This document shows positions 42,164-50,257 of a DNA stretch of 64,000 nt, piece by piece (position 1 is the first letter of the stretch; every line of letters begins with the position of its first letter). Where the stretch lies: positions 2,171,389-2,235,388 of the forward strand of contig NZ_CP044205.1 of NCBI RefSeq assembly GCF_009498235.1, written 5' to 3'. The notes beneath the pieces are model-generated. The model saw only the letters and a program-made list of their open reading frames with translations. It was not told where the DNA came from and did no database searches. The translations under genes and the position numbers were made by a program. This DNA comes from Candidatus Methylospira mobilis (GTDB taxonomy: Bacteria > Pseudomonadota > Gammaproteobacteria > Methylococcales > Methylococcaceae).

Positions 42164-42961
42164 ATGAACGCAGTTTTAGAGTTAAGACCAGGACGTTCAG
42201 GCATCAGCTTTGAGCGGGTAGCAGCGATTGCGGAGCAGATCGTAGCGGAAGGTGGGCGCCCTACCCTGCGTGGAATACGTGAACGGCTGGGGAGCGGTAG
42301 CCTTGGAACGATTCAGGCTCATCTGAAAGAGTGGAACGAAGGCAAAGCACCTGCTATACCGACAAGCACAACACTGGCGGCTGATGTGCAACTGGCCGTT
42401 ATGGAGGAGATCGCGCGTCAAGTGCGCGGCAATCGCGCTGATCTGGATATGGAAATTGCCCAGGTAAAAAGCGAACGCGACGAGCTGACCGAGGAAAATA
42501 ACAGGCTTTCCTTGGAAATCGAAGAGCAAAAGGCAGTGATCGAGTCGCTAAAAGAAGCGCTTGCAGTCGGCGCCGGGAAAACAGACGCAATGGCCGTACA
42601 GATCAAACAGCAGGAAACAGAGCACCAGATATTGAGAGACCAAGTTGAAGGGCTGAAAGTCGAGGCGGCGACCGCGACAGGCAAAGCCGAGGGGCTAGCA
42701 GTACAGCTCAACGAAATGTGGGCGCGGATAGATCAGGAGCAGGATCGCACAATAAAAGCGAACAAGGAAACGGAGATAGCCAGAATCGCAGAGCAGGCTT
42801 GTCAGGCCCGACTCGAAGCAGCGGCGCGGGAAATCGAGATATTGAAAAAACCGGCCAGTAACGGCAGTATGTCGAAAAAAACCAAACAGAAAACAGTTAC
42901 ACAAACAAACAGCGCCCCGGCCAGCGTGGCCGGCCACGTCAAAGCGGAGGCTGCACCATGA
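42164..42961 (+). CDS. kfrA: KfrA-like DNA-binding protein with long coiled coil, intact copy
   Basis: The 265-residue protein joins an N-terminal plasmid replication-region DNA-binding domain (about 10-110, with FERVAAIAEQIVAEGGRPTL and GSGSLGTIQAHLKEW) to a long alpha-helical coiled coil (about 85-235) and a basic, disordered tail. KfrA of IncP plasmids is a nucleoid-like autorepressor aiding partition (family knowledge). The ribosome site gtggagga precedes the ATG. The stop overlaps the start of an RHH antitoxin gene. Confidence 0.85.
   Translation: MNAVLELRPGRSGISFERVAAIAEQIVAEGGRPTLRGIRERLGSGSLGTIQAHLKEWNEGKAPAIPTSTTLAADVQLAVMEEIARQVRGNRADLDMEIAQVKSERDELTEENNRLSLEIEEQKAVIESLKEALAVGAGKTDAMAVQIKQQETEHQILRDQVEGLKVEAATATGKAEGLAVQLNEMWARIDQEQDRTIKANKETEIARIAEQACQARLEAAAREIEILKKPASNGSMSKKTKQKTVTQTNSAPASVAGHVKAEAAP
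42259..42266 (-). promoter_or_regulatory. KOPS octamer inside kfrA copy 2
   Basis: CCCTACCC on +, thus permissive towards dif from the right. Confidence 0.35.
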
Positions 42962-43209
42962 ACACTATTTCCATAGAGATAGACGACAAAACCACGTCCG
43001 ATCTGAACAGCATAGCAGCGCTTTCACACCAGAAATTTGAGGATGTCATCAAAACCGCTATCAGCCGCTATGTAGCAATGGAACAGGAAAAAATAGAGGA
43101 TGAGCGCAGGTATCAGAACTGCCTGAATAATGGCGGAATTGATAATGCACGCGTAATCAACTGGCTGGAGCGTTGCAACGCTGGAGAAGATGCGCCATGC
43201 CCCAAGTAA
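42958..43209 (+). CDS. Ribbon-helix-helix antitoxin
   Basis: The 83-residue protein begins MNTISIEIDDKTTSDLNSIA, the beta-strand and helix of an RHH DNA-binding domain, followed by an acidic tail (EQEKIEDERRY...WLERCNAGEDAPCPK) suited to bind the toxin. It starts inside the kfrA stop codon (ATGA) and overlaps the toxin gene by 13 bp, forming a three-gene coupled unit. Confidence 0.82.
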   Translation: MNTISIEIDDKTTSDLNSIAALSHQKFEDVIKTAISRYVAMEQEKIEDERRYQNCLNNGGIDNARVINWLERCNAGEDAPCPK

Positions 43210-43484
43210 TTTGGAGCCATGAAGCCCTTGATGACTTGGCGCGTTTAGTAAATTTCCTCGAGGAAAAAAGCAGCCCTACAGCAAAGAAGGCGCGTAAGGC
43301 GATTATCGAAGCAACAAAAATAATCGAACAATTCCCGGAATCAGGAAAAATAATCTACGAAAACCCAAAAACATGGGAAGTCTACGCGGAATTTGGAAGA
43401 AGCGCTTATGTAGTCAGGTACAGAGTAAAAGCAAACGGTAACGCAGTTATTTTGCGCGTTTGGCATGGTAAAGAAAACCGGTAA
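43197..43484 (+). CDS. parE: ParE/RelE-superfamily toxin
   Basis: The 95-residue toxin reads MPQVIWSHEALDDLARLVNFL and continues AIIEATKIIEQFPESGKIIYENPKTWEV...YVVRYRV...VILRVWHGKENR, the canonical ParE layout including the C-terminal HGKE. ParE toxins poison gyrase; members can also stabilise plasmids. ATG 43197 is chosen because the longer frame lies inside the antitoxin. Confidence 0.88.
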   Translation: MPQVIWSHEALDDLARLVNFLEEKSSPTAKKARKAIIEATKIIEQFPESGKIIYENPKTWEVYAEFGRSAYVVRYRVKANGNAVILRVWHGKENR

Positions 43485-43489
43485 CATAC

Positions 43490-43533
43490 AGCAGACTCGC
43501 CGTGCCGCGCGAGCGCGTCCCGGCAAGTCTGCT
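43490..43533. terminator. Long GC-rich hairpin between convergent parE and zot remnant
   Basis: AGCAGACT pairs with AGTCTGCT, with further GCCG/CGGC and CGCG/CGCG pairing inside, followed by ttctttaaat. It may act as a bidirectional terminator. A stable hairpin near filamentous-phage genes could also be a relic of a packaging signal, but nothing specific supports that. Confidence 0.5.
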
Positions 43534-43559
43534 TCTTTAAATAGTGTAACGTTGAAGGT

Positions 43560-44246
43560 TTAACCAGAAAGACCGTCAATAATACCCTTCTTTTTACTAT
43601 CTTGATCAGGTTCCGAATAAAGCTCATCGAAGCGCTTTCCACCATAATCACACACATAACGACCAGATTCACGTTTGCAGAACGTTATCGGGACATGAAA
43701 AGAACGCTGTCCGGTATGAAGCAAAGCATAAGAACCGGTCGGCCCGCTAACGACACCGGAAACACGGCCAGAAGGTTCTACCTGCTTAGGTGGACTCAAA
43801 GACGAAGCGCCGGGATTAGCAGGAGAAGATACAGGCGTTACACGAGAAACGGGCTTAGACTTTTCTGGTGCAGCTTCTGCATTCTTGAAAAAAGGGTTAA
43901 GCGCAAAATAAAAAAGAGTCAAAGAGCAAACAACAGCCGCCGCAAGAATTGCAAACTTCTTGTAAGGCAATTCTGCTTTATACGTGTGATCGACAGAAGA
44001 GCGATAGAACTGAAACAATTCAGGATCATAGGGCTTTTTTTGTTTTTGCGCATCATCATCAGTTAGGGCTATTTCAGGCTCATCGTTAACACCTTCCCAG
44101 CGGCAAACAGTCTGAACTTTAGACTTGAAATGGCGGCGATGATGAAAATGTACATCAGAAAGACGACGGATATTCTGATCTATAAATTTTGGATGCTGCG
44201 TAATTAAATAAAGATCAAAACCCCGATGACGACCCCGTTTACACAA
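43560..44246 (-). pseudogene. zot: Zot/pI-like filamentous-phage assembly protein, 5' truncated
   Basis: The remaining 228 codons start within the conserved RGRHRGFDLYLITQHPKFID segment of Zot, after the Walker B region, and continue through a membrane helix (KFAILAAAVVCSLTLFYFAL, about residues 95-115) to a periplasmic tail. The Walker A and B ATPase half is missing; an in-frame stop lies three codons before the first plausible TTG start. Zot/pI drives export of filamentous phage through the inner membrane. The break at about 44247 is the right edge of the phage remnant. Confidence 0.8.
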
Positions 44247-44276
44247 AAACTCTTACACCCTCGACACCCTCTAGCA

Positions 44277-45182
44277 TCAATCGAATAGACGCAACTCAAC
44301 GGCACTTCCCAGATATGCGCCCAATTCGTATCGCGCAGATATGGCCCCTTCTCTATCGCCTTTACTGAACAATAGGCCGATCACGCTACCGCTATGCGCA
44401 ACCTGAACGCCTAATGCGCCGTAAGATCTGCCGATGCACTCTATTTCCTCCAGATGCGGCTTGTGCAAAAAAAGCTGGTTAATACGTGCGCTGGCACTGG
44501 CTACCGCAGCGACTTGCCCTGGGTCGCGTTCGAGTACGCACTGTCTTAACCGATTCAACAATGCGGCGAACTCAACGGCCTCCTGAGTGGAGTATTCGGG
44601 AAGCGGCAATGCAATCGTGTCGATACTTGCACTTTCTGAGATATACTGAATGCTGAGTATATCCATCGGCGGCAATGGTGCTGAAAACCGCTCGACGGCA
44701 ACGCCTTCGCGTTGCGCAAACAGTACACAGGCGTCGTCAAACATCAACGAATCGGAAGCTGCTTCGGCTTGCACCGCCAAACGTGCGATGGTTTGCGGCG
44801 GCAAGGTTTTACCAAACGCATTGGCAACCGCACGAATAGCCGCTATAACATCGGCGCTGGACGATCCCAAACCACGCCCTACCGGTATGTTGCTATCGAT
44901 AGATAACCAGCCGCCCAAGCGGGAGACGCCAAGCAAAGCCAGCGTATGTAGTGCCGCCCGCAATGCTTTTGTTTTATTGGAAGGCAATATTTGCAGGGAT
45001 TGTTGCGGCAGTCCATGATAAACCGCCGTGGAGCGATACCTTGGACACGGCAAGGTCACCAAAACAGGCTGCGGGCGCTTTTTACCGCCTTGCAGTGTAA
45101 CGCCCTGGAAAATTTCTCCATGATGCCCTTGAGAATAGCCATAACCAACTATTTCGGTGTGTGGTTTAAACTTTACCTGCAT
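44277..45182 (-). CDS. GHMP-family kinase, PduX (L-threonine kinase)-like
   Basis: From MQVKFKP (ATG 45182) the protein has 301 residues, the usual PduX length; an upstream ATG at 45269 would add 29. Motifs are an N-terminal GHHGEIFQG (PduX proteins usually have a GxCGELxQG form), the GHMP ATP loop VGRGLGSSSADVIAAI, and a C-terminal glycine motif near GALGVQVAHSGSVIGLL. L-threonine kinases make the aminopropanol linker of cobalamin. The exact substrate is uncertain. It lies next to the zot breakpoint but seems intact. Confidence 0.7.
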   Translation of the reverse strand: MQVKFKPHTEIVGYGYSQGHHGEIFQGVTLQGGKKRPQPVLVTLPCPRYRSTAVYHGLPQQSLQILPSNKTKALRAALHTLALLGVSRLGGWLSIDSNIPVGRGLGSSSADVIAAIRAVANAFGKTLPPQTIARLAVQAEAASDSLMFDDACVLFAQREGVAVERFSAPLPPMDILSIQYISESASIDTIALPLPEYSTQEAVEFAALLNRLRQCVLERDPGQVAAVASASARINQLFLHKPHLEEIECIGRSYGALGVQVAHSGSVIGLLFSKGDREGAISARYELGAYLGSAVELRLFD

Positions 45183-45841
45183 TTTCTTATATTTAGCGCT
45201 TGAAAGCTTGATATCGCAGGTGGGTATGCCCGCGAAACGGAAAAATAGCAACGACCATGTTTTAAGCATGTTTGACGTTGCGGGAAAGCGCTTGATGACT
45301 GGGTCTGACCGCCGTAAAGAAAAAATTGCACATTAAAAATGGTGATTAGGTTCTGTTATGGGATAGATAACGCTATAGTCTTCGGCGCTAATTTCGAGTC
45401 GGTTATCTTACCTTCTTGTTTCCGCTCAGACCATTTTTTTCCTTTAAAAACGGGTTTTCACGACCCTGGAACCCATATTTAGCTAAAGTTTAATCGACTT
45501 AATTAACTGTACAATGCTGTGTAATTGAACATGTATTAGGCAGCTATTCATAATAATACTGTGATATTTATAGCATCCTGAATCCGTGGTTTATTTTCTG
45601 AATAGCCATAGAATTCATATGGATGCGGCGCTTTTTGCCTCACCCATAATGAACGTGAATTTCTTGTAAAATCACGCTGTTGACTCTAACCATCACGGAT
45701 TCAGGAGCATATTTCGGAAGCTTTGCTAAACCAGATTAGACCTATAATGCTAGATGCGATTCTCTTTCGCTTTCAATTAAGCGCATCACATGTATTATTC
45801 CGCAATTACACCATATGAAGCACCGAGCGTTTCAGGCCATA
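45183..45841. other. Intergenic region between the kinase and vgrG unit, with a MITE-like repeat
   Basis: About 660 bp contain no credible gene. Apart from the inverted-repeat unit at 45576-45706, the sequence is AT-rich and featureless to my reading. The kinase promoter should lie in the first part on the minus strand. Confidence 0.4.
45576..45706. repeat. 131-bp MITE-like unit with 13-bp inverted repeats
   Basis: TCCTGAATCCGTG (45576-45588) and CACGGATTCAGGA (45694-45706) are perfect inverted repeats about 105 bp apart with no coding frame between. This looks like a small non-autonomous element or a long hairpin. Confidence 0.55.
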
Positions 45842-45991
45842 TTACGGCGGCGTGAATATTTTAATAGCGCTTTCAACAGCGATTTTTGCAGTTACAACCT
45901 TGCTGTTGGCTTTTTTTATTTCCGCTATTACTTCATCAAGTCTAGCTCCAACGTATGCTGCCGTCGCCTCTATCGTTTTTAGTTCTGACAT
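45842..45991 (-). CDS. 49-residue protein encoded just after vgrG
   Basis: The frame MSELKTIEATAAYVGARLDE...SKVVTAKIAVESAIKIFTPP begins 41 bp after the vgrG stop on the same strand. It is predicted fully helical with a heptad-like pattern. No family recognised. Its place suggests a VgrG-associated adaptor or a small cargo, but it could be a decayed gene end. Confidence 0.4.
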   Translation of the reverse strand: MSELKTIEATAAYVGARLDEVIAEIKKANSKVVTAKIAVESAIKIFTPP

Positions 45992-46032
45992 GATTTCGGA
46001 TAAACCGAGATCTTGCGCTTTAATTTGATCTT

Positions 46033-48336
46033 CTACATATTCATTTGAATTCCATCGTTCATAGTAAAAGTACCTCTATTTATTACAGTAGTACTGCTCC
46101 GCATAGACATTGATGATTCTTGTAATTCAAATTCAAGAGAACTTATTCTACATTGTGCGTCCAGCAGCTCTGTCGTGACTTCTTGAATTTGTGCCTCTAA
46201 ACTTTGAATTTGAGCTTGCACACTGTCAACCACCACTTCTTTTACATTGACTTCAACATCTTCTTTCTTAACCGCCATTGCAGTATTTTTAAAATTAACA
46301 TATTTATTTTCAATATTTGGACCAAGTTTATTATCAAAAGTTACACCCGTAGTCATTTTAAAAGCTGCGGCTGTAGTCCACTCAAACTTAGCCCCAAGAA
46401 ATGTGTCAAGCTTCGTCCCAACAGTCATTGTTGTTGATGATGAAGCGTTTATATCAAACTTGACGCTCGCTGCTAAGTCTAGCTTATTGCCTATAGTCAC
46501 AGTGTTAGACTGCCCTCTTATAATTTTGTTTGTATCTCCAACCAACTGAAACTCCTCTCCAAGAAACAATTCAGTTTTGCTTGCAGCTGTAGTAATCACA
46601 GGTCCTGCAGAACTCAGAGTTATATCAGTTGGCGCAGAAAGCTTAATGCCCACAGCGGCTTTTATATCAACAGCAGATGCTGTATCGATTAAAACATTTC
46701 CGGCGCTGGCAAGCGAAATAAGACCCGCTGTGTTAGCGCATATCCCTAATGGAGCACCCAAAGTCAACGACGATGCGAACATAGGTGACCCCATAAATAG
46801 ATTCGCAAGTAACGCTTTATCCTCCATAATAATATAGTTACCCGCAGAGCTTTGCAGCTTTGACTGCGTCCGGTTGTCGTTATTAACAACATTGCCGGCG
46901 ACAGAGTTTGGAACGGCTCCTATAATAACAGGCTGATCCGGATCGCCATTGATAAATGACAGCAATACCTCGGCGCCCTTTCTCAATGGAAAGTGCATGC
47001 CTTGCCCGCCAAAGCCGGCATATTCAGAAGATTTTCTGATCCAGGCTGAGCATTTCCCCGCATATTTATCAGTGACAACAAAGGGCATCTGTACCTTGTA
47101 TTCGCCGCTTTCATTCAATTCAGCGTATTCGCCGTCGCCTTCGGCATCGATAAATGCAGTCAGCGTGCCCTCTATTTTGGGCCATGGACGCCGCATTTCG
47201 GAGCGGAACTGAACATCAGACGGTATCGCATTGATGTCCGCCCGATAAAAGTCTACACTCGCCGTTTTCTCTTGCGCTGACGCGGGGACAGTCAAACCCA
47301 GCTCCAGCAGCGCAATTGCCTGCGAACCGCAATGCCGGACGCGCGTCAGCAGATAGCGGCGGTTAAAACTGCTGCGCGGATGCCCGGTCACCTCCAGCAG
47401 ATGCCCGCACCGCAAGCCGGTTGCGTCACTGCTGCCCGAATATTGTTTGGCTCGGCAGCGGAGGGTTTCAGCGTGCAATTGCGCCACTTTGCTTGCCACT
47501 TCATTGCTTCTCAGGTTTTGTCCGTACAGAAACACTTCACCGATACCTTCAGGATCAACCGTTTGCGTCGCCTTGATGCCCAGAGATGATTTCTCATGAA
47601 AATAATCCATTACAGTGACCCGTTCCGGTAAACAGCGGGTTTCACACTCCAGACTTTGCAAACGGCGGATTTCGTTCGCGCCGGCATGATTGCCGATAGG
47701 CAGATAATGCAGTTGAAGCGCCTCGTTCTTGTGCGCCATGAGCGAATGGGTGAAAACGATTTTTTCACTGCCTTCGTTTTCTTCATACCACCAATAGTCG
47801 CCCAAACGGTCGGCCCAGCGCTCGATAAATTCGTAATAGCTTTCCTGATATTGGCAAATATAATTGATTAGAAAACTTTGCCTGTCACGAGGTAATCGCC
47901 ACTCGAAATCATTTGAGCTAAACCCGGCATTATCCAAAATCAGTTTAAATATTTCATTAGGATTTTTATTGAGATAAACCTCGCTTAAATGGTAGGCCGT
48001 CAAGCGCCACATTTTGGGTACCAGAACCGCGCGATAGATAGTCCAGCCGGTTGTTGCCTGATACGCATAGCTGAAATCCTGCACCAGACCGTGATAAGCG
48101 GTGGTCATGCCGCCTGCTACGCCGTCGTTGAGGGTAAACAGCGCGGGCCGCCCTATAATCCGGCTTTCGTCCAGATCGCCGTGATCCGCTACAGCGAGCA
48201 GCAGCTCAAAGCGGTAAAGCGAAGATAAGGCTTCTTCGCCTTCGAAGCGCACCACTTCGAAGCTAGTGTTCGCCAGATTTGCGCAGGAAAAGGTAAAGCG
48301 GCGATTCGAACCGCTGAGTTGACCGGATGCGTTCAT
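46033..48336 (-). CDS. vgrG: Type VI secretion tip protein VgrG
   Basis: The 767-residue protein has the VgrG N-terminal domain (FTFSCANLANTSFEVVRFEGEE start), the gp27-like region, the OB-fold and gp5-like segment (PWPKIEGTLTAFIDAEGDGEYAELNESGEYKVQMPF and RKGAEVLLSFINGDPDQPVIIGAVPN, in pieces), a beta-helix spike (about 545-680), and a C-terminal extension with a coiled coil (DSVQAQIQSLEAQIQEVTTELLD). No baseplate or sheath genes are nearby, so it is an orphan VgrG. Confidence 0.92.
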   Translation of the reverse strand: MNASGQLSGSNRRFTFSCANLANTSFEVVRFEGEEALSSLYRFELLLAVADHGDLDESRIIGRPALFTLNDGVAGGMTTAYHGLVQDFSYAYQATTGWTIYRAVLVPKMWRLTAYHLSEVYLNKNPNEIFKLILDNAGFSSNDFEWRLPRDRQSFLINYICQYQESYYEFIERWADRLGDYWWYEENEGSEKIVFTHSLMAHKNEALQLHYLPIGNHAGANEIRRLQSLECETRCLPERVTVMDYFHEKSSLGIKATQTVDPEGIGEVFLYGQNLRSNEVASKVAQLHAETLRCRAKQYSGSSDATGLRCGHLLEVTGHPRSSFNRRYLLTRVRHCGSQAIALLELGLTVPASAQEKTASVDFYRADINAIPSDVQFRSEMRRPWPKIEGTLTAFIDAEGDGEYAELNESGEYKVQMPFVVTDKYAGKCSAWIRKSSEYAGFGGQGMHFPLRKGAEVLLSFINGDPDQPVIIGAVPNSVAGNVVNNDNRTQSKLQSSAGNYIIMEDKALLANLFMGSPMFASSLTLGAPLGICANTAGLISLASAGNVLIDTASAVDIKAAVGIKLSAPTDITLSSAGPVITTAASKTELFLGEEFQLVGDTNKIIRGQSNTVTIGNKLDLAASVKFDINASSSTTMTVGTKLDTFLGAKFEWTTAAAFKMTTGVTFDNKLGPNIENKYVNFKNTAMAVKKEDVEVNVKEVVVDSVQAQIQSLEAQIQEVTTELLDAQCRISSLEFELQESSMSMRSSTTVINRGTFTMNDGIQMNM

Positions 48337-48385
48337 GATTTCACCGAATTGCTGATTTTGACAAAATTAATTGAAATCTGCGCCA

Positions 48386-48877
48386 TTATTTTTGATGGCG
48401 GAAATATATTTTTTCCATAATCATGCGAATTGACATTGTTGAGATAAATATCTCATGTAGAAAAAAAATCAGCCCTGCAACAAGAAACAGCATGGAAATG
48501 ACAAACAATATCGCAACGGCTAAAGATACGCTGTACTGAAACAATCCGCCAATAAAATGAAGCGCAATTAGAATGCAAATAAACAACTCTGAAATGACGC
48601 ACAGCGTAATGGACCAACCAGCTACTTTTGAACGATAAGACAATGCCCTTAGTTCTTCATTTAGATGGTTATGGTGAACTTCATCAACACCGTCCAACCG
48701 CTGATCCAGCTGGCGCGCGACATCTATTATCCTCGTTATCCGTGCGGAAAGAATGGAAATAATTGCCCCTATACCAGCCAGCAAAAAAACAGGGGCTACG
48801 GAAATCTGAATCAATTTACCGATATCAATATCTGAGAAACCATAATTCATGATATTATCAGCATACTTAAATGCCAT
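48386..48877 (-). CDS. DUF2721 membrane protein
   Basis: The 163-residue protein has an N-terminal membrane helix with the family motif APVFLLAGIGAIISILSARITRIIDVAR, and two C-terminal helices (about 88-112 and 117-142). Function unknown. It begins three bases after the stop of a weak upstream frame. Confidence 0.8.
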   Translation of the reverse strand: MAFKYADNIMNYGFSDIDIGKLIQISVAPVFLLAGIGAIISILSARITRIIDVARQLDQRLDGVDEVHHNHLNEELRALSYRSKVAGWSITLCVISELFICILIALHFIGGLFQYSVSLAVAILFVISMLFLVAGLIFFLHEIFISTMSIRMIMEKIYFRHQK

Positions 48878-48880
48878 TTT

Positions 48881-49147
48881 TCAATAATCTGAGCCAAAAC
48901 CGGTCAGGATTTTGTCAATGTCATCTTCGAGTGTCTTGGCATCCCGTGCATCAAACGCCATCCATTCGCACTTAAATTTTGCGCCGCAACTTCTCGTTAC
49001 GGTTGAAGAGTTCAGGGCTGTACTGCATGCGCTATTGCAAACGCTTGTCTCCCGAGACCCTGATATGCATATTGAGCCAGCCGGAAATACTTTTCGAGGG
49101 ACATTCGAGCCCCGGGCGCCGGTTCGGTAGCGCGCCATTCGGCGCAC
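48881..49147 (-). CDS. Doubtful 88-residue ORF upstream of DUF2721
   Basis: The last third (KFKCEWMAFDARDAKTLEDDIDKILTGFGSDY, split) has natural composition, and the stop lies three bases before the DUF2721 start, suggesting a coupled or remnant gene. The first two thirds look non-coding. No family recognised. It may be a decayed gene end. Confidence 0.25.
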   Translation of the reverse strand: MRRMARYRTGARGSNVPRKVFPAGSICISGSRETSVCNSACSTALNSSTVTRSCGAKFKCEWMAFDARDAKTLEDDIDKILTGFGSDY

Positions 49148-49168
49148 GACATACTTTGAAGACCGTGG

Positions 49169-49387
49169 TCAGCGCTGGCGGAAAGTGATGCGGCCTTTAC
49201 TAAGGTCGTAAGGCGTCATTTCCACTTTAACGCGGTCGCCGGTTAGAATACGAATGTAGTGCTTGCGCATTTTTCCGGAAATATGGGCCGTGACAATATG
49301 ACCGTTATCCAGTTCCACTCTAAACATGGTGTTCGGCAAGGTATCGATTACCTTTCCTTCCATTTCAATTTGATCTTCTTTTGACAT
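49169..49387 (-). CDS. infA: Translation initiation factor IF-1
   Basis: The 72-residue OB-fold protein ([20 protein letters not shown]...GRITFRQR) has the standard length and sequence of IF-1, which binds the ribosomal A site during initiation. ATG 49387 is the family start. It follows bpt on the same strand after the 49461-49518 palindrome. Confidence 0.96.
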   Translation of the reverse strand: MSKEDQIEMEGKVIDTLPNTMFRVELDNGHIVTAHISGKMRKHYIRILTGDRVKVEMTPYDLSKGRITFRQR

Positions 49388-49460
49388 GCACCTTTCTCTG
49401 AACTGTTGTTGGGCGATTCGGTACAAACCTGCCAGGGTTTGACCGGAACCATTGATTGTT

Positions 49461-49518
49461 TGTAACTATTCAGCGAGCGCTTCGGTCATGCCGAAAAAGC
49501 GCTCGCTGAATAGTTACA
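49461..49518. repeat. Perfect 22-bp inverted repeat (REP-like palindrome)
   Basis: Arms 49461-49482 and 49497-49518 are exact reverse complements starting TGTAACTATTCAGCGAGCGC, around a 14-base loop. It lies just after the bpt stop and before infA. No U run follows on the minus strand. Partial copies of its GTAACTATTCAGC core occur near 209 and at 21933, suggesting a dispersed repeat family. Confidence 0.85.
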
Positions 49519-49525
49519 ATTTGTT

Positions 49526-50257
49526 TCATTGTATCAGAGTCGAGGCTATCTTCTCGCCTTTTTCAAAACGCCGCCACTCACCGTTCAATAACGCATCGAT
49601 AGGCCGATAGCTGTTTTTATAGGTCATTTTCCGGCAATGCTCGACCCAAAAACCAAGATAGAGCCATGCCAGGTCCAATCGACGAGCTTCTTCGATCTGC
49701 CATAAAACCGCGTAGATTCCCAGGCTGCGTGCTTCGGCTGCATCGATATCGTAGAAGGTGTAAACAGCGGAAAGTCCGTCAGCCAGATAGTCGACGACCG
49801 CAACCGCCAGCAACTTCTCTTCGAGCCGGAACTCAACCAGGCGCCCGTTCACCCAATCGGCCTGAAGAAAGTCTTCGTAGCTGGAAGCTACGCTGTCTTC
49901 CGCTGTTTCATCATGACGCGCCCGCAGGTAGTTGAACAGCAAATGGCGCTGCTCATGCTGAAAATTCAGCGGCTTGACCAGCGCTACAAGGTCGGAATTA
50001 CGCCGCCAGACTCGCGACTGCGCTCGATTCGGCTTAAAGCTGTTCACAGGCAGGCGAACAGGTATGCAAGCCTCACATTCATCGCAAAAAGGAATATAAA
50101 CAGCATCGCCACTACGCCGGAATCCCTGGTGTGCAAGTTGGGAATACAAGGTAGTATTCATCGGCGTTTCGGGAGAAACCAGCGCCATGCGCGCGCGCAG
50201 GTCGGGCAAGTAAGAACAGGGCTGCTCTCCAGCCAGATACAACTCCACACGCTTCAT
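49526..50257 (-). CDS. bpt: Aspartate/glutamate leucyltransferase (Bpt)
   Basis: The 243-residue N-degron enzyme adds leucine from Leu-tRNA to proteins with N-terminal Asp or Glu, marking them for ClpAP. It has the CDECEACIPVRLPV cysteine-rich motif, SYEDFL, and the C-terminal YLGFWVEHCRKMTYKNSYRPIDAL. ATG 50257 overlaps the aat stop (ATGA), preferred over a start at 50305. Confidence 0.93.
   Translation of the reverse strand: MKRVELYLAGEQPCSYLPDLRARMALVSPETPMNTTLYSQLAHQGFRRSGDAVYIPFCDECEACIPVRLPVNSFKPNRAQSRVWRRNSDLVALVKPLNFQHEQRHLLFNYLRARHDETAEDSVASSYEDFLQADWVNGRLVEFRLEEKLLAVAVVDYLADGLSAVYTFYDIDAAEARSLGIYAVLWQIEEARRLDLAWLYLGFWVEHCRKMTYKNSYRPIDALLNGEWRRFEKGEKIASTLIQ

Larger units (their letters stand above)
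41902..42961 (+). repeat. Direct repeat, copy 2 (kfrA leader and gene)
   Basis: Begins with the base after the right end of IS21-A and matches copy 1 from 30707. It includes the first nine codons of the secreted-protein gene (minus strand), the rest of which is absent here. Confidence 0.9.

Noticed and set aside
43560..44246. Functional Zot protein
   Set aside because: The ATPase half is absent and a stop lies just upstream of the only possible start.
44200..45720. Second dif-like site at the right edge of the island
   Set aside because: I looked on both strands for the TTATGTTAAAT or CGCATAA halves and found none close to the zot breakpoint.
48912..49130. Plus-strand 72-residue frame opposite the weak ORF before DUF2721
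   Set aside because: Antisense shadow; the minus strand tail is more protein-like and coupled to the next gene.
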